From contig JAAXXD010000009.1 in assembly GCA_013334655.1 (NCBI GenBank), positions 1 to 49,044 on the forward strand: a stretch of 49,044 nucleotides of DNA, in the 5' to 3' direction. A program made the translations under genes and the position numbers. Numbering within the stretch: position 1 is the first letter of the stretch; each line of letters starts with the position of its first letter. A model generated the notes under the pieces. The model was not told the origin of the DNA. It saw only the letters and a program-made list of their open reading frames with translations, and did no database searches. Of the stretch, positions 25,235 through 33,210 are shown in pieces. This DNA is from Chlorobaculum sp. (GTDB taxonomy: Bacteria > Bacteroidota > Chlorobiia > Chlorobiales > Chlorobiaceae).

Positions 25235-26422
25235 TTACACCACCGTCCGCAGTACCTCGACGATGTCCGATTTCGTCATCATGGGCCTGCCAGCAAGTTG
25301 CCCCTGTGCATTACCCGCGACGAGCAGGGTATCTTCGGCGTAGCGGTCGATCAGGTCGTCGCCGATTCCACATTCCGACAAGCGCGTCGGGCAGCCGATG
25401 GAGCGCAGGAACGCCTCGAATCGGTCGATGCCTTGTAGCGCAGCCTCCATGTCGTCGGCGCATTTCAGCTCAATGCCAAAGATGCGTTGCGCGAACTGCG
25501 CGAAGCGGGCCGGGCGCGACTTCGCGGCGAAGCGCATCCAGGCGGGGTTGACGATGGCGAGACCTGCGCCGTGAGCGATGTCGTGCTGCGCGGAGATGGT
25601 GTGCTCGATCATGTGCACCGGGAAGGGCGACAGGCACCCCGACTGCACCCAGCCGTTGAGCGCGACCACCGAGGCCCACTGCACCTGGGCGCGCGCTTCG
25701 ATATCGTTGCCATCGGCGACCACTTTCGGCCCCCACTCGATGGCCGTGCTGATGACGCTTTCGGCGAAACGATCCTGCATGGGAGTGCCATCAACGCCAT
25801 TGAAGTACGACTCGGTGACGTGCGTGATGAGGTCGCAGACGCCGTAAGCCGTCTGATCCTTCGGTACGCTCACGGTCAGCTCGGGATCGACGATGGCCAC
25901 TTTCGGATAAAGGCACTTCGCGCCGACGAAGGATTTTATGGTTGTCTTCTCGTCCGTGATGACCGCACCGCTGTTCATCTCGGAGCCAGTGGCGGCAAGC
26001 GTCGGCACGGTGATGACCGGCAGCGCCTGGGTCGGAAGCCGACGGATTGCCTGCCCGTGCGGGAACATATCCCACAGGTCGCCCTCGTAATACACCGCCG
26101 CAGCCATCACCTTCGCGGCATCCATCACGCTGCCACCGCCAAGAGCGATTACCACGTCGCACCCCTCCTGCCGCGCAATCTGGCCGCCTCGCGCCACCGA
26201 TGAAAGTCGCGGATTCGGCTCGACGCCGTCGCATTCCACACACAAAACGCCAGCAGCTTTCAGGCTCGCGACCCCGCGGTCGAAAACACCGCTACGCTTG
26301 ACGCTGCCGCCGCCGGTGACGATCATCACTTTTTTGCCATATGTTGCGGTCACTTCGCCAAGCCGAGCGAGCGTTCCCGCGCCAAAAACGAGGTGCGTTG
26401 GGTTGTAGTATTCGAATTTCAT
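25235..26422 (-). CDS. Iron-containing alcohol dehydrogenase (butanol dehydrogenase-like)
   Basis: 395 residues, full length for the group III Fe-ADH family. N-terminal NAD(P)-binding part: VFGAGTLARLG, VMIVTGGGSVKRSG, VIALGGGSVMDAAK. Iron-site and catalytic residues fall in YGVCDLITHVTES and in HMIEHTISAQHDIAHGAGLA (Asp and three His). It should interconvert an aldehyde and an alcohol with NAD(P)H; it is closest in look to the NADPH-dependent butanol dehydrogenases. It converges on the transposase remnant and is divergent from the membrane protein gene at 26730, so it is probably a single-gene unit. Confidence 0.92.
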   Translation of the reverse strand: MKFEYYNPTHLVFGAGTLARLGEVTATYGKKVMIVTGGGSVKRSGVFDRGVASLKAAGVLCVECDGVEPNPRLSSVARGGQIARQEGCDVVIALGGGSVMDAAKVMAAAVYYEGDLWDMFPHGQAIRRLPTQALPVITVPTLAATGSEMNSGAVITDEKTTIKSFVGAKCLYPKVAIVDPELTVSVPKDQTAYGVCDLITHVTESYFNGVDGTPMQDRFAESVISTAIEWGPKVVADGNDIEARAQVQWASVVALNGWVQSGCLSPFPVHMIEHTISAQHDIAHGAGLAIVNPAWMRFAAKSRPARFAQFAQRIFGIELKCADDMEAALQGIDRFEAFLRSIGCPTRLSECGIGDDLIDRYAEDTLLVAGNAQGQLAGRPMMTKSDIVEVLRTVV

Positions 26423-26729
26423 GAGGTGCTCCCGGAAATGTTGTTCGTTTTGTCCGTTGCCTTGTGGCGGTCAGTGTTTCACTCTAATTTGCATATGCTT
26501 GCCCGAACTTTACAAACTTTTCGATGGCAATCCCGGTACGCAATGACGATGATGCTCATCGACAGGGCCTGTTATTAGCGTATATTTCAACAGGAAAAGG
26601 ACGATCAGGCGAGGCATCGCGAAAAAGAGTCAGGCAATTCAAGCGGTCTGCCTGCATCAATACAGTATCCAGGTTGAGTTTCCGCTCAAAGGGTCTTGAA
26701 GCACACAAACAACAGAAGGAGGATTCCAA
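26423..26729. promoter_or_regulatory. Divergent intergenic region between the alcohol dehydrogenase and a membrane protein gene
   Basis: 307 bp between two divergent starts, so it must contain promoters for both directions. The only clear signal is a strong ribosome binding site AGAAGGAGG about 7 bases before ATG 26730. I see no clear operator repeat or second gene here. Confidence 0.4.
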
Positions 26730-27674
26730 ATGCAGAAGCCGAGGAGTTTTGGCATTATCGTGCTCATTTATGCGCTCGCGGCGCATCTCTTTGGCGCTAT
26801 TGGCGCTACCGGTTTATTGACGATGTCGCACAAGCCGTTCGAGAATGCCGGGGATTATCTCTTCGTTGTTTTATCCGTGCTGCCGATGCTTCTTTTGCCG
26901 CTCTATCTCGCTGGCGGCGCAGGATTGCTTTTCCTGCGCCGTTGGGCGCTCTTTGCGGTCTTGCTTGCCGCCGGTGTGGATATTCTCAGCTACATTGTTT
27001 CTGTGGTGTCGATCATCATGTCGTCACAAAAAACGATGTTTGCAGGAGTCGATACGATTTCTCTGATCTCGATGCTCGCGCCGTTGACCAGAGTGGTCGT
27101 GCCGGGCATTATCGTTTTTTTTACTCTGAGGTTGCGAGCGGATGCGGATGCGTGGACGCGCTCTCCGTTCGTAGCGCCAGCCAGCAGAGAGATGCCGGTT
27201 GAGCAGCGAAAGGATGCGGTAGACTCTCGCTACCTGTATCTGTTTCGAGGCATGATCGCCACTGGTCTGGTGCTTCCCTGGCTTGTCGGCGTGGGCGTAA
27301 AGCTCTACCTTTCGGCTCACGGAAAGCCTACGATCCCGTGGTCATACTTCATCAACATCGGCAGTATCCTTCTCCTGATTCCCTTTGCGATCTGGTTTTC
27401 ATTGTCCTATATCATGCTCGCCTATGTTGGGCGCACGGTGCTGGCAAAACCATTTTTTGGACTGGAAACCATCACAGGGAGATTGATTTTCGTTTTGGGA
27501 GGATTTGCCGGTGGGGTCATCGGAACGGTCATGACTTTCATCGAGGTCTTCTGGGTTTTCGATTTTCTCTACTTTCTCGCGCCGTTGTGGGCTTTCAACA
27601 TTCCGCATATGCTGGCGGGCGCGCTGGCTGGATATGTGCTTGGAAAAGGGTACGAGAAGTTTTTCCGAAAGTAA
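26730..27674 (+). CDS. Unknown multispanning membrane protein
   Basis: 314 residues with a strong ribosome binding site (AAGGAGG). About eight hydrophobic helices are seen: four in the first 140 residues, then a charged linker (about 145-172, ASREMPVEQRKDAVDSRYL) and four more. The C-terminal part has a glycine-rich helix region (FVLGGFAGGVIGTVMTF). The two-half layout could reflect internal duplication. I do not recognise a family or active site. The neighbours are unrelated, so context gives no help. Confidence 0.8.
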   Translation: MQKPRSFGIIVLIYALAAHLFGAIGATGLLTMSHKPFENAGDYLFVVLSVLPMLLLPLYLAGGAGLLFLRRWALFAVLLAAGVDILSYIVSVVSIIMSSQKTMFAGVDTISLISMLAPLTRVVVPGIIVFFTLRLRADADAWTRSPFVAPASREMPVEQRKDAVDSRYLYLFRGMIATGLVLPWLVGVGVKLYLSAHGKPTIPWSYFINIGSILLLIPFAIWFSLSYIMLAYVGRTVLAKPFFGLETITGRLIFVLGGFAGGVIGTVMTFIEVFWVFDFLYFLAPLWAFNIPHMLAGALAGYVLGKGYEKFFRK

Positions 27675-27818
27675 CGGCGAAGCCTGCTCCATCAATTCAT
27701 TACGGATCGCCCGGATTTGCGGCGCGTCCGTCGAGCTTGATCGCCGGGATGTCGCGGGTCCGGATTTCCCCGGCGGCAACCTTTTGTTTCGGCGCGACGG
27801 CAGGCGTCTTTTTTCCCG

Positions 27819-28847
27819 TTATTCTGTGGAGCCTTCGACCGCGCCGCGACGGTAATCGTCGGTGATCAATCCTGCGATGTTTTGCTGCACTCGCTCCCGA
27901 TCATATTGTTCCACATGGAGAGTTCGGCTTGCTGCTCCCATATTCATTCTCAGCTCTTTATCGAGTATCAGCCGATCGAGCGCCTCGATCCAGCCATCGT
28001 CAGTTTTTACAAGAAATCCATTCACTCCGTGCGCGATGGCCGCTTTGTTTGCGCCGACATCCGAAGCGACGACAGGTTTTCCGTAGGCCATGTACTGGAT
28101 CAGTTTGAAGGCGCATTTGCCCCGGCACCACTCGTCGTCGGTGAGTGGCATGATGCCGATATCGATCGCTGCCAGCCACTGTTTTTCGTTCTCGGACGAC
28201 CACTCGCTCAGTTCCCACTCCGTTTTGACGTCTTCGGGGACTCTTTTGCTCATGATGGAGAAACGAACGCCGGGATGCTGTTCCTGAACCGATCTCAGCG
28301 CATGGTCGATGATTTTCAGGAAATAGAGATTGGATGGAATGCCGATCCAGCCGATGGTGACAGTTTTGCCGTTGTGGTGATTGCCGGTAGCGAGCGGGGG
28401 AGTGCTGAATGCGGTCGGCACCAGATGTACTGTCCGGTTATACTGTTCCGCATAGGATTTGAGCGCCTCGCTGCCTGCAAAAATCAGTGAAGAGCGTTTC
28501 AGTGTGCTGGCGATCCAGTCGAGCTTCATCCGGCTTTCCGGCAGCTGTTTTCCGGTCAGCATGACCTGCTTGACATAGATGGCGTCATCGAAATCGAAGA
28601 TCAATCTCGCTCTGCGCGAAAGCAGCCATATGAAAAGAGGCGGAAACACTTTACGCTGTATCCAGACATAATCATAATTACTGCAAACCGAGAGAGCGCT
28701 CATGACATTGCTCAAGGAATTCTTGCCGGATACGCATATCGAATCGACGTGAATGCCGTGCTGTTGCCAGTGAGGCAGAAATTGTCCTATCCGGTAACGG
28801 TAACTTGGCCGATGAGGGGCAAGGTGCAGACACAACACGGTAATCAT
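27819..28847 (-). CDS. GT4 family glycosyltransferase (stand-alone)
   Basis: 342 residues. The N-terminus MITVLCLHLAPHRPSYRYRI and IFDFDDAIY are typical of a GT4 group in surface glycan loci. The donor domain contains TIGWIGIPSNLYFLKII, ADIGI-like IDIGIMPLTDDEW and FKLIQYMAYGKPVVASDVG, with the conserved E/K-rich loop before the hydrophobic helix. It stands alone on the minus strand, about 4 kb from the main polysaccharide cluster, with somewhat lower GC than that cluster. The substrate is unknown. Confidence 0.87.
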   Translation of the reverse strand: MITVLCLHLAPHRPSYRYRIGQFLPHWQQHGIHVDSICVSGKNSLSNVMSALSVCSNYDYVWIQRKVFPPLFIWLLSRRARLIFDFDDAIYVKQVMLTGKQLPESRMKLDWIASTLKRSSLIFAGSEALKSYAEQYNRTVHLVPTAFSTPPLATGNHHNGKTVTIGWIGIPSNLYFLKIIDHALRSVQEQHPGVRFSIMSKRVPEDVKTEWELSEWSSENEKQWLAAIDIGIMPLTDDEWCRGKCAFKLIQYMAYGKPVVASDVGANKAAIAHGVNGFLVKTDDGWIEALDRLILDKELRMNMGAASRTLHVEQYDRERVQQNIAGLITDDYRRGAVEGSTE

Positions 28848-29230
28848 GAGGCGGAGGTTACTGATTTGACTTGAATCACCACTGTTACCAACCGGGAGCG
28901 AGTATTGAATGATAGAGTTTAAAAGAGTTAACCGTACATGGATAACAGGTGAACTTCATTTGAAGGCTGGGGTTTCCGTCAAGGTGAATCCGGATGCAAC
29001 TTGTGGTCGTGCACTGGAAAAAAACCGGACTTTATAGCTTGATACTTCAGAATATACTCTTTTTCTTTGAATGAAAGTATGTTATAAAGGAAGAAAAGCG
29101 CTCAAAGATCGGGTGAGCATGATGGATGGAGTATACTGCACGCACGGGGCGGAAATGGATGCGAAGGGAAATGCGTATATTGGACGTCGATTCACAAAAG
29201 CTTTATCCATAAACCTTATCAGCCTGATCA
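28848..29230. other. Divergent intergenic region, AT-rich
   Basis: 383 bp between the minus-strand glycosyltransferase and the plus-strand dehydrogenase. A short open frame (29071 onward) runs into the dehydrogenase gene out of frame and is not convincing. Promoters for both neighbours are expected here, but I cannot name one with confidence. Confidence 0.4.
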
Positions 29231-30109
29231 ATGAAGAGAGTGCTTGTGGCCGGGGCGACCGGTTACCTTGGACGTTATGCGGTGCAGGAGTTCAAGAATC
29301 GCGGATACTGGGTGCGTGCGCTGGTGCGCAATCCCGAGAAGTTCAAAAAGCCGGGGCCGTTTTTCGCGCCAGAGATCGACACGCTCGTTGACGAGGTGAT
29401 CTTCGGTGACGCCACGAAGCCCGAAACCATCGCCGGGCTGTGCGACGGCATCGACGTAGTATTTTCGGCACTTGGCATGATCAAGCCTGACTTCGAGCAC
29501 ACTAATTTCGACGTCGATTACCAGGGCAACATGAACATTCTCGCCGAAGCACTCAAGTCTGGCGTAAAAAAATTCGTCTACGTCTCGGTCTTCGACGCGC
29601 ACCGCATGATGAACATTCCCAACGTCCAGGCGCACGAGAAGTTCGTCCGCGAGTTGCAGGCGGCAAAGATCGAGAGCGCGATCATCCGCCCGAACGGTTT
29701 CTACTCGGAGATTGGCCAGTTCGTCGCCCGCGCCCGCCGCGGCTACATGATCTGGGTTGGCGATGGCTACCAGCGCCAGAACCCGATCCACGGCGCTGAC
29801 CTCGCCGCAGTGTGCGCCGACGCGGTGGACAGCAGCGAGCGCGAAGTCGAGGTCGGCGGCCCGGAGGTCTTCACCTACCACGAAATGGTCGATCTGGCCT
29901 GCGAAATCGCCGGAACCAAACCGGTGTTCGTCCCGCTCCCCTTCTGGCTGGCGGATGGCCTTGTCAGCGTGGTCGGTCTCTTCAACCGCGACGTGGCCGA
30001 CGTGGCGCTTTTCGCCACCACGCTCAGCAAAATGGACATCGTTTCGCCGAAATACGGCACCCATCGCCTGCGCGACTTCTTCAACGAGTGCAAGAGCTTG
30101 CCGGTCTGA
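29231..30109 (+). CDS. NmrA-like NAD(P)-binding protein (atypical short-chain dehydrogenase)
   Basis: 292 residues. The Rossmann dinucleotide site is at the very start: VLVAGATGYLGRY (GxxGxxG). It continues with ALVRNPEKF, VVFSALGMI and KKFVYVSVFDAH, then SAIIRPNGFYSEI in place of the classical YxxxK, as in NmrA/complex I NDUFA9-like atypical SDRs. Relatives act as reductases or as assembly factors and redox sensors. It ends in a good terminator hairpin (30136-30160), so it is a monocistronic unit. Confidence 0.85.
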   Translation: MKRVLVAGATGYLGRYAVQEFKNRGYWVRALVRNPEKFKKPGPFFAPEIDTLVDEVIFGDATKPETIAGLCDGIDVVFSALGMIKPDFEHTNFDVDYQGNMNILAEALKSGVKKFVYVSVFDAHRMMNIPNVQAHEKFVRELQAAKIESAIIRPNGFYSEIGQFVARARRGYMIWVGDGYQRQNPIHGADLAAVCADAVDSSEREVEVGGPEVFTYHEMVDLACEIAGTKPVFVPLPFWLADGLVSVVGLFNRDVADVALFATTLSKMDIVSPKYGTHRLRDFFNECKSLPV

Positions 30110-30135
30110 AGCAAAGTCTGTCACCAGAGAACGAG

Positions 30136-30160
30136 TGAAGCCGGACAATCTCCGGCTTCA
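30136..30160 (+). terminator. Hairpin terminator after the NmrA-like gene
   Basis: TGAAGCCGGA and TCCGGCTTCA form a perfect 10 bp stem with a 5-base loop, 27 bases after the stop codon, followed by a T-rich stretch (TGTGTTTCT). Confidence 0.8.
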
Positions 30161-30190
30161 TGTGTTTCTGCTTTGAAATCATGTGACATC

Positions 30191-30372
30191 GACACCCACC
30201 CCCAGGACCGGTATACCGAACCTCACTCCGAATCCGCCATCCTCGCGAAATTAAGCGAAACCGAACAATCCCTCTACAACGACTCCGCAAAAACCGCCAC
30301 GGCGATGGCATCAGGCAGGAAAAGGAAAATATCGGATTCGAGATGCTGATGTTTGCGTTGGGAAATGCGTAA
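30191..30372 (+). pseudogene. Remnant of the 3' end of a second jetD
   Basis: Translated frames match the last 55-60 residues of JetD (36571-37761). DRYTEPHSESAILAKLSETE here equals DHWQTEPHPETAELTRLTEA there, and EQSLYND is identical. After a frameshift the copy resumes with QEKENIGFEMLMFALGNA and a stop, equal to EQEKIGYEMLVAALGKM. Nucleotide likeness continues about 20 bases past the stop (TGTCGAAAGA in both). The copies differ clearly in sequence, so this is a leftover of a diverged jetD rather than a recent duplication. No upstream part of that gene is recognisable. Confidence 0.85.
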
Positions 30373-30734
30373 GGCGCGAGTGTCGAAAGAAAAAATAATG
30401 TACTTTTATATGTACAATGATTACAAGAGTTTTACAGATACAGATTGCGAATTTCTATGATTTAACCGGATAAAAAATCCCGTTACCTGATAATCGAACT
30501 GTGAGATAGCTGAGCGCTAAGATGAGTGCGCGTCCCCGTGAGCCATGTCAATCCGGGAGCCCGATCTTTCGGCAATAACCGGTTTATGGCTTAACTTCTG
30601 GGATAAAACAAGGCCAACTCATCCGCTAAACATGTTTCACTCATGAATCTCCTTCCACACACGCTGAACAGCTCGGATCAACAAGGATCGCGAATATTGT
30701 TCATCGTTTCACCTCGTATTTTCTGACCGCGCCT
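30373..30734. promoter_or_regulatory. Upstream region of the Wadjet operon
   Basis: 362 bp holding the expected jetA promoter. Near the left end a short inverted repeat TGTAC-8-GTACA (about 30399-30416) could be an operator. No clear -10/-35 pair or strong ribosome binding site for jetA is evident. No gene is seen. Confidence 0.35.
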
Positions 30735-32183
30735 ATGGCTCTCGATTACACGACGCTCGATCTGCTCCGGCAGAACCATCCGGCATGGCGGCTGTTGCGG
30801 GCGCAACATGCGCCGCTGGTGGCGTCGTTCCTGCATCGGGTGTTCATTGCGCCGAATGTGCGCAGCCTTTCGCAGGCCGATCTGGTCGAGGCACTCGAGG
30901 ATGAGCTGTTTGCGCTTCGGCGTCAGCTTGGCGACAATGCGTTTCCCGGTTCGGCGCAGAGTTACCTGAACGACTGGGCGGAGAATGACAAGGGGTGGCT
31001 GCGCAAGTTCTATCCGGTCGGCGAGGATGAGCCGCATTTCGACCTGACTCCGGCGACCGAGAAAGCGCTGGCTTGGCTGGAAAGCCTTTCGGAGCGGGCC
31101 TTTGTGGGCACGGAGTCGCGCCTGTTGACCCTCTTCGGGCTGCTGCGCCAGATGAGCACCGGCAGCCAGGCCGACCCGGAGGTGCGCATTGCCGAGCTGA
31201 ACCGCCGCCGCAACGAGATCGATGCGGAGGTCGCCCGCATCCGCGCCGGTGAAATCGCCATGCTCGACGACACGGCGCTCAAGGATCGATTCCAGCAGTT
31301 CCTGCAACTGGCCCGCGAGCTGCTGACCGATTTCCGCGAGGTGGAGCACAACTTTCGCGCCCTTGACCGGCGGGTGCGCGAGCGTATCGCGCTCTGGGAG
31401 GGAGCCAAAGGAACGCTGCTGGAGGAGATCATGGGGCAGCGCGATGCCATTGCCGATTCCGACCAGGGTAAGAGCTTCCGCGCTTTCTGGGACTTCCTGA
31501 TGTCGCAGTCGCGCCAGGAGGAGTTGACCGATCTCCTCGACGAGGTGCTCAACCTGCCGCCGGTGGTGGAGATGCGCCCCGAGCCGCGCCTGAAGCGGGT
31601 GCACTTCGATTGGCTCGATGCGGGCGAACACACGCAGCGCACGGTGGCGCGGCTCTCCGAACAGTTGCGCAAGTTCCTCGACGACAAGGCGTGGCTCGAA
31701 AACCGGCGCATCATGGACATCCTGCACGACATCGAGAACAAAGCACTCGCCCTGCGCGAAGCGATGCCCTCGGGAAGCTTCATGCCGCTTGCCGATGCCT
31801 CCGCCGACATCGAACTGCCGCTCGAAAGGCCGCTCTACCGGCCACCGTTCAAGCCGATGATCGAGGGAATCGCGCTCGACGAGGGTGACGCTGAAATCGA
31901 CACCGCCGCGCTCTATGCGCAGGTGATCGTCGATCGCACCGTGCTGATGCAGAACATCCGCAAGGCATTGCAGGAGCGGAGCCAGATCGCTCTCGGCGAA
32001 CTGATCGCCCGCCACCCCCTGCGCCACGGCCTCGCCGAACTGCTCACCTACCTCCAGATCGCCGGGGAGTGGCCCCGCACAGCGGTTGACGAGGAGACGG
32101 AAGAGCTGATCGAATGGGAAAGCGAAAACAGCGTGAACCGAGTAGCGAAGCTTCCACGGATTATCTTTGTGCGGAATGAGTGA
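30735..32183 (+). CDS. jetA: Wadjet anti-plasmid protein JetA (DUF3375, kleisin-like)
   Basis: 482 residues, the family's normal length. The opening LDLLRQNHPAWRLLRAQHAP is a DUF3375 hallmark, followed by a mostly helical protein with a coiled-coil middle (about 150-225) and a C-terminal winged-helix-like part (LIARHPLRHGLAELLTYLQI). In characterised Wadjet systems JetA is the MukF/kleisin-like subunit that bridges the JetC SMC dimer and recruits JetB. The genes for all four subunits follow in the canonical order. Unusually, 394 bp, including an inverted-repeat element, separate it from jetB. Confidence 0.93.
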   Translation: MALDYTTLDLLRQNHPAWRLLRAQHAPLVASFLHRVFIAPNVRSLSQADLVEALEDELFALRRQLGDNAFPGSAQSYLNDWAENDKGWLRKFYPVGEDEPHFDLTPATEKALAWLESLSERAFVGTESRLLTLFGLLRQMSTGSQADPEVRIAELNRRRNEIDAEVARIRAGEIAMLDDTALKDRFQQFLQLARELLTDFREVEHNFRALDRRVRERIALWEGAKGTLLEEIMGQRDAIADSDQGKSFRAFWDFLMSQSRQEELTDLLDEVLNLPPVVEMRPEPRLKRVHFDWLDAGEHTQRTVARLSEQLRKFLDDKAWLENRRIMDILHDIENKALALREAMPSGSFMPLADASADIELPLERPLYRPPFKPMIEGIALDEGDAEIDTAALYAQVIVDRTVLMQNIRKALQERSQIALGELIARHPLRHGLAELLTYLQIAGEWPRTAVDEETEELIEWESENSVNRVAKLPRIIFVRNE

Positions 32184-32224
32184 GAAGAGGACGATGGTCA
32201 TCCATCGCATCGGTTATCTCGCAG

Positions 32225-32246
32225 GGGCAACCCCCCGTGGTTGCCC
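32225..32246 (+). terminator. Perfect hairpin after jetA
   Basis: GGGCAACC (32225-32232) and GGTTGCCC (32239-32246) form an 8 bp GC-rich stem with a 6-base loop, 42 bases after the jetA stop. There is no U-run, so it may pause or protect the transcript rather than terminate it, or belong to the adjacent repeat element. Confidence 0.4.
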
Positions 32247-32260
32247 GGCATTGTTCAGGG

Positions 32261-32494
32261 AGAGGCTGTCTCAAAAGGTTTATATCCGTGAGTTATTCAG
32301 GACTTCGTTGTTTTGTCATTCTGAACAAAGTGAAGAATCCAGTTTCCGGGGATTTCCAGTAAATGGATAATTTATTGGACGTGACGAGAGTTCTCTGGAT
32401 TCTTCGCCCGCCCCGACAGTCGTCGGGACGAACTCAGAATGACAGACAAAACATGACTATAATCATTGGGGCAACCTCTTTTGAGACAGACTCT
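32261..32494. mobile_element. MITE-like element inserted between jetA and jetB
   Basis: A 234 bp unit without any transposase gene, bounded by imperfect terminal inverted repeats: AGAGGCTGTCTCAAAAGG at the left (32261-32278) and its complement in CCTCTTTTGAGACAGACTCT at the right (32475-32494). Inside lies a copy of the hairpin repeat also found at 19117-19212. No certain target-site duplication is visible. It occupies most of the jetA-jetB gap, where Wadjet genes normally almost touch. Confidence 0.75.
32315..32443 (+). repeat. Hairpin-forming intergenic repeat, copy 2 (nested)
   Basis: Same arm order as the copy at 19117: GTCATTCTGA (32315-32324), GAAGAATCCA, then TGGATTCTTC, a small hairpin CCCGACAGTCGTCGGG and TCAGAATGAC (32434-32443). 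The loop between inner arms is longer than in copy 1. It is nested in the 234 bp element. Confidence 0.85.
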
Positions 32495-32577
32495 GATTCC
32501 ATCATTCCCGATATTTTCGCCTTTGACGAATTGATGCTATACTTGCCGGTGTACTCTCATTTTTTCAAGTCGTCCCG

Positions 32578-33210
32578 ATGAATCCATCCGACACACAGAC
32601 GCCGCGTTCGATAAATGCTCCGCAGGAGCTGTCCCAGATTGTGGTCACCCTGCTGAAAGGGGTGATCTATCAGGAGGAGAGCCTGACCCTCTGGAGCGCC
32701 CTGCTTAACCTGCAAGCCGCCGTGCGTGATTACGTTGCCGTGATGGGCCTCGAACTCATCCTCGACGAGGCCGAGGGGTATGCCTTCCTGCGCTCGCGAA
32801 CAGCGGATGACGAGGAGAACGGCAACGTCATGCCGCGTCTGGTGGCCCGGCGGCAGCTCTCCTACCCTGTCAGCCTGCTGCTCGCGCTGCTCCGCAAGAA
32901 GCTCGCCGAATCCGACGCGGGCGGTGGCGATACGCGCCTGATCCTCTCGCGCGACGAGGTGGTGGAACTCGTCCGCATCTTCCTTCCGGCAGGCAGCAAT
33001 GAAGTGAAGCTGATCGACCAGGTCGATGCCACCCTGAACAAGATCGCCGAACTGGGCTTCGTCCGCCGACTTCGCGGTGAAAAGCAGATGATCGAGGTGC
33101 GCCGCATCATCAAGGCCTTCGTCGATGCGCAGTGGCTGGCGGATTTCGACCGCCGCCTCGACGAGTACCGCCAGCTTGCCGGGCAATCGACGGAGGAAGA
33201 GAATGGCTGA
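32578..33210 (+). CDS. jetB: Wadjet anti-plasmid protein JetB (DUF4194, KITE-like)
   Basis: 210 residues. The DUF4194 core is visible from VVTLLKGVIYQEESLTLWSA through RDYVAVMGLELILDEAEGYA to SYPVSLLLALLRKKLAE and VDATLNKIAELGFVRRL, two winged-helix units. In known Wadjet complexes JetB is the MukE-like partner that dimerises on the JetA kleisin. It overlaps jetC by 8 bp (33203-33210), so B, C and D are translationally coupled. With the element upstream, jetBCD may rely on read-through or on a promoter within or near that element. Confidence 0.93.
   Translation: MNPSDTQTPRSINAPQELSQIVVTLLKGVIYQEESLTLWSALLNLQAAVRDYVAVMGLELILDEAEGYAFLRSRTADDEENGNVMPRLVARRQLSYPVSLLLALLRKKLAESDAGGGDTRLILSRDEVVELVRIFLPAGSNEVKLIDQVDATLNKIAELGFVRRLRGEKQMIEVRRIIKAFVDAQWLADFDRRLDEYRQLAGQSTEEENG

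Noticed and set aside
27690-27800. GC-rich stretch with a protein-like minus-strand frame (GEIRTRDIPAIKLDGRAANP) that briefly looked like a tRNA or gene fragment.
   Set aside because: No cloverleaf or T-loop can be drawn, and the peptide matches no family I know.
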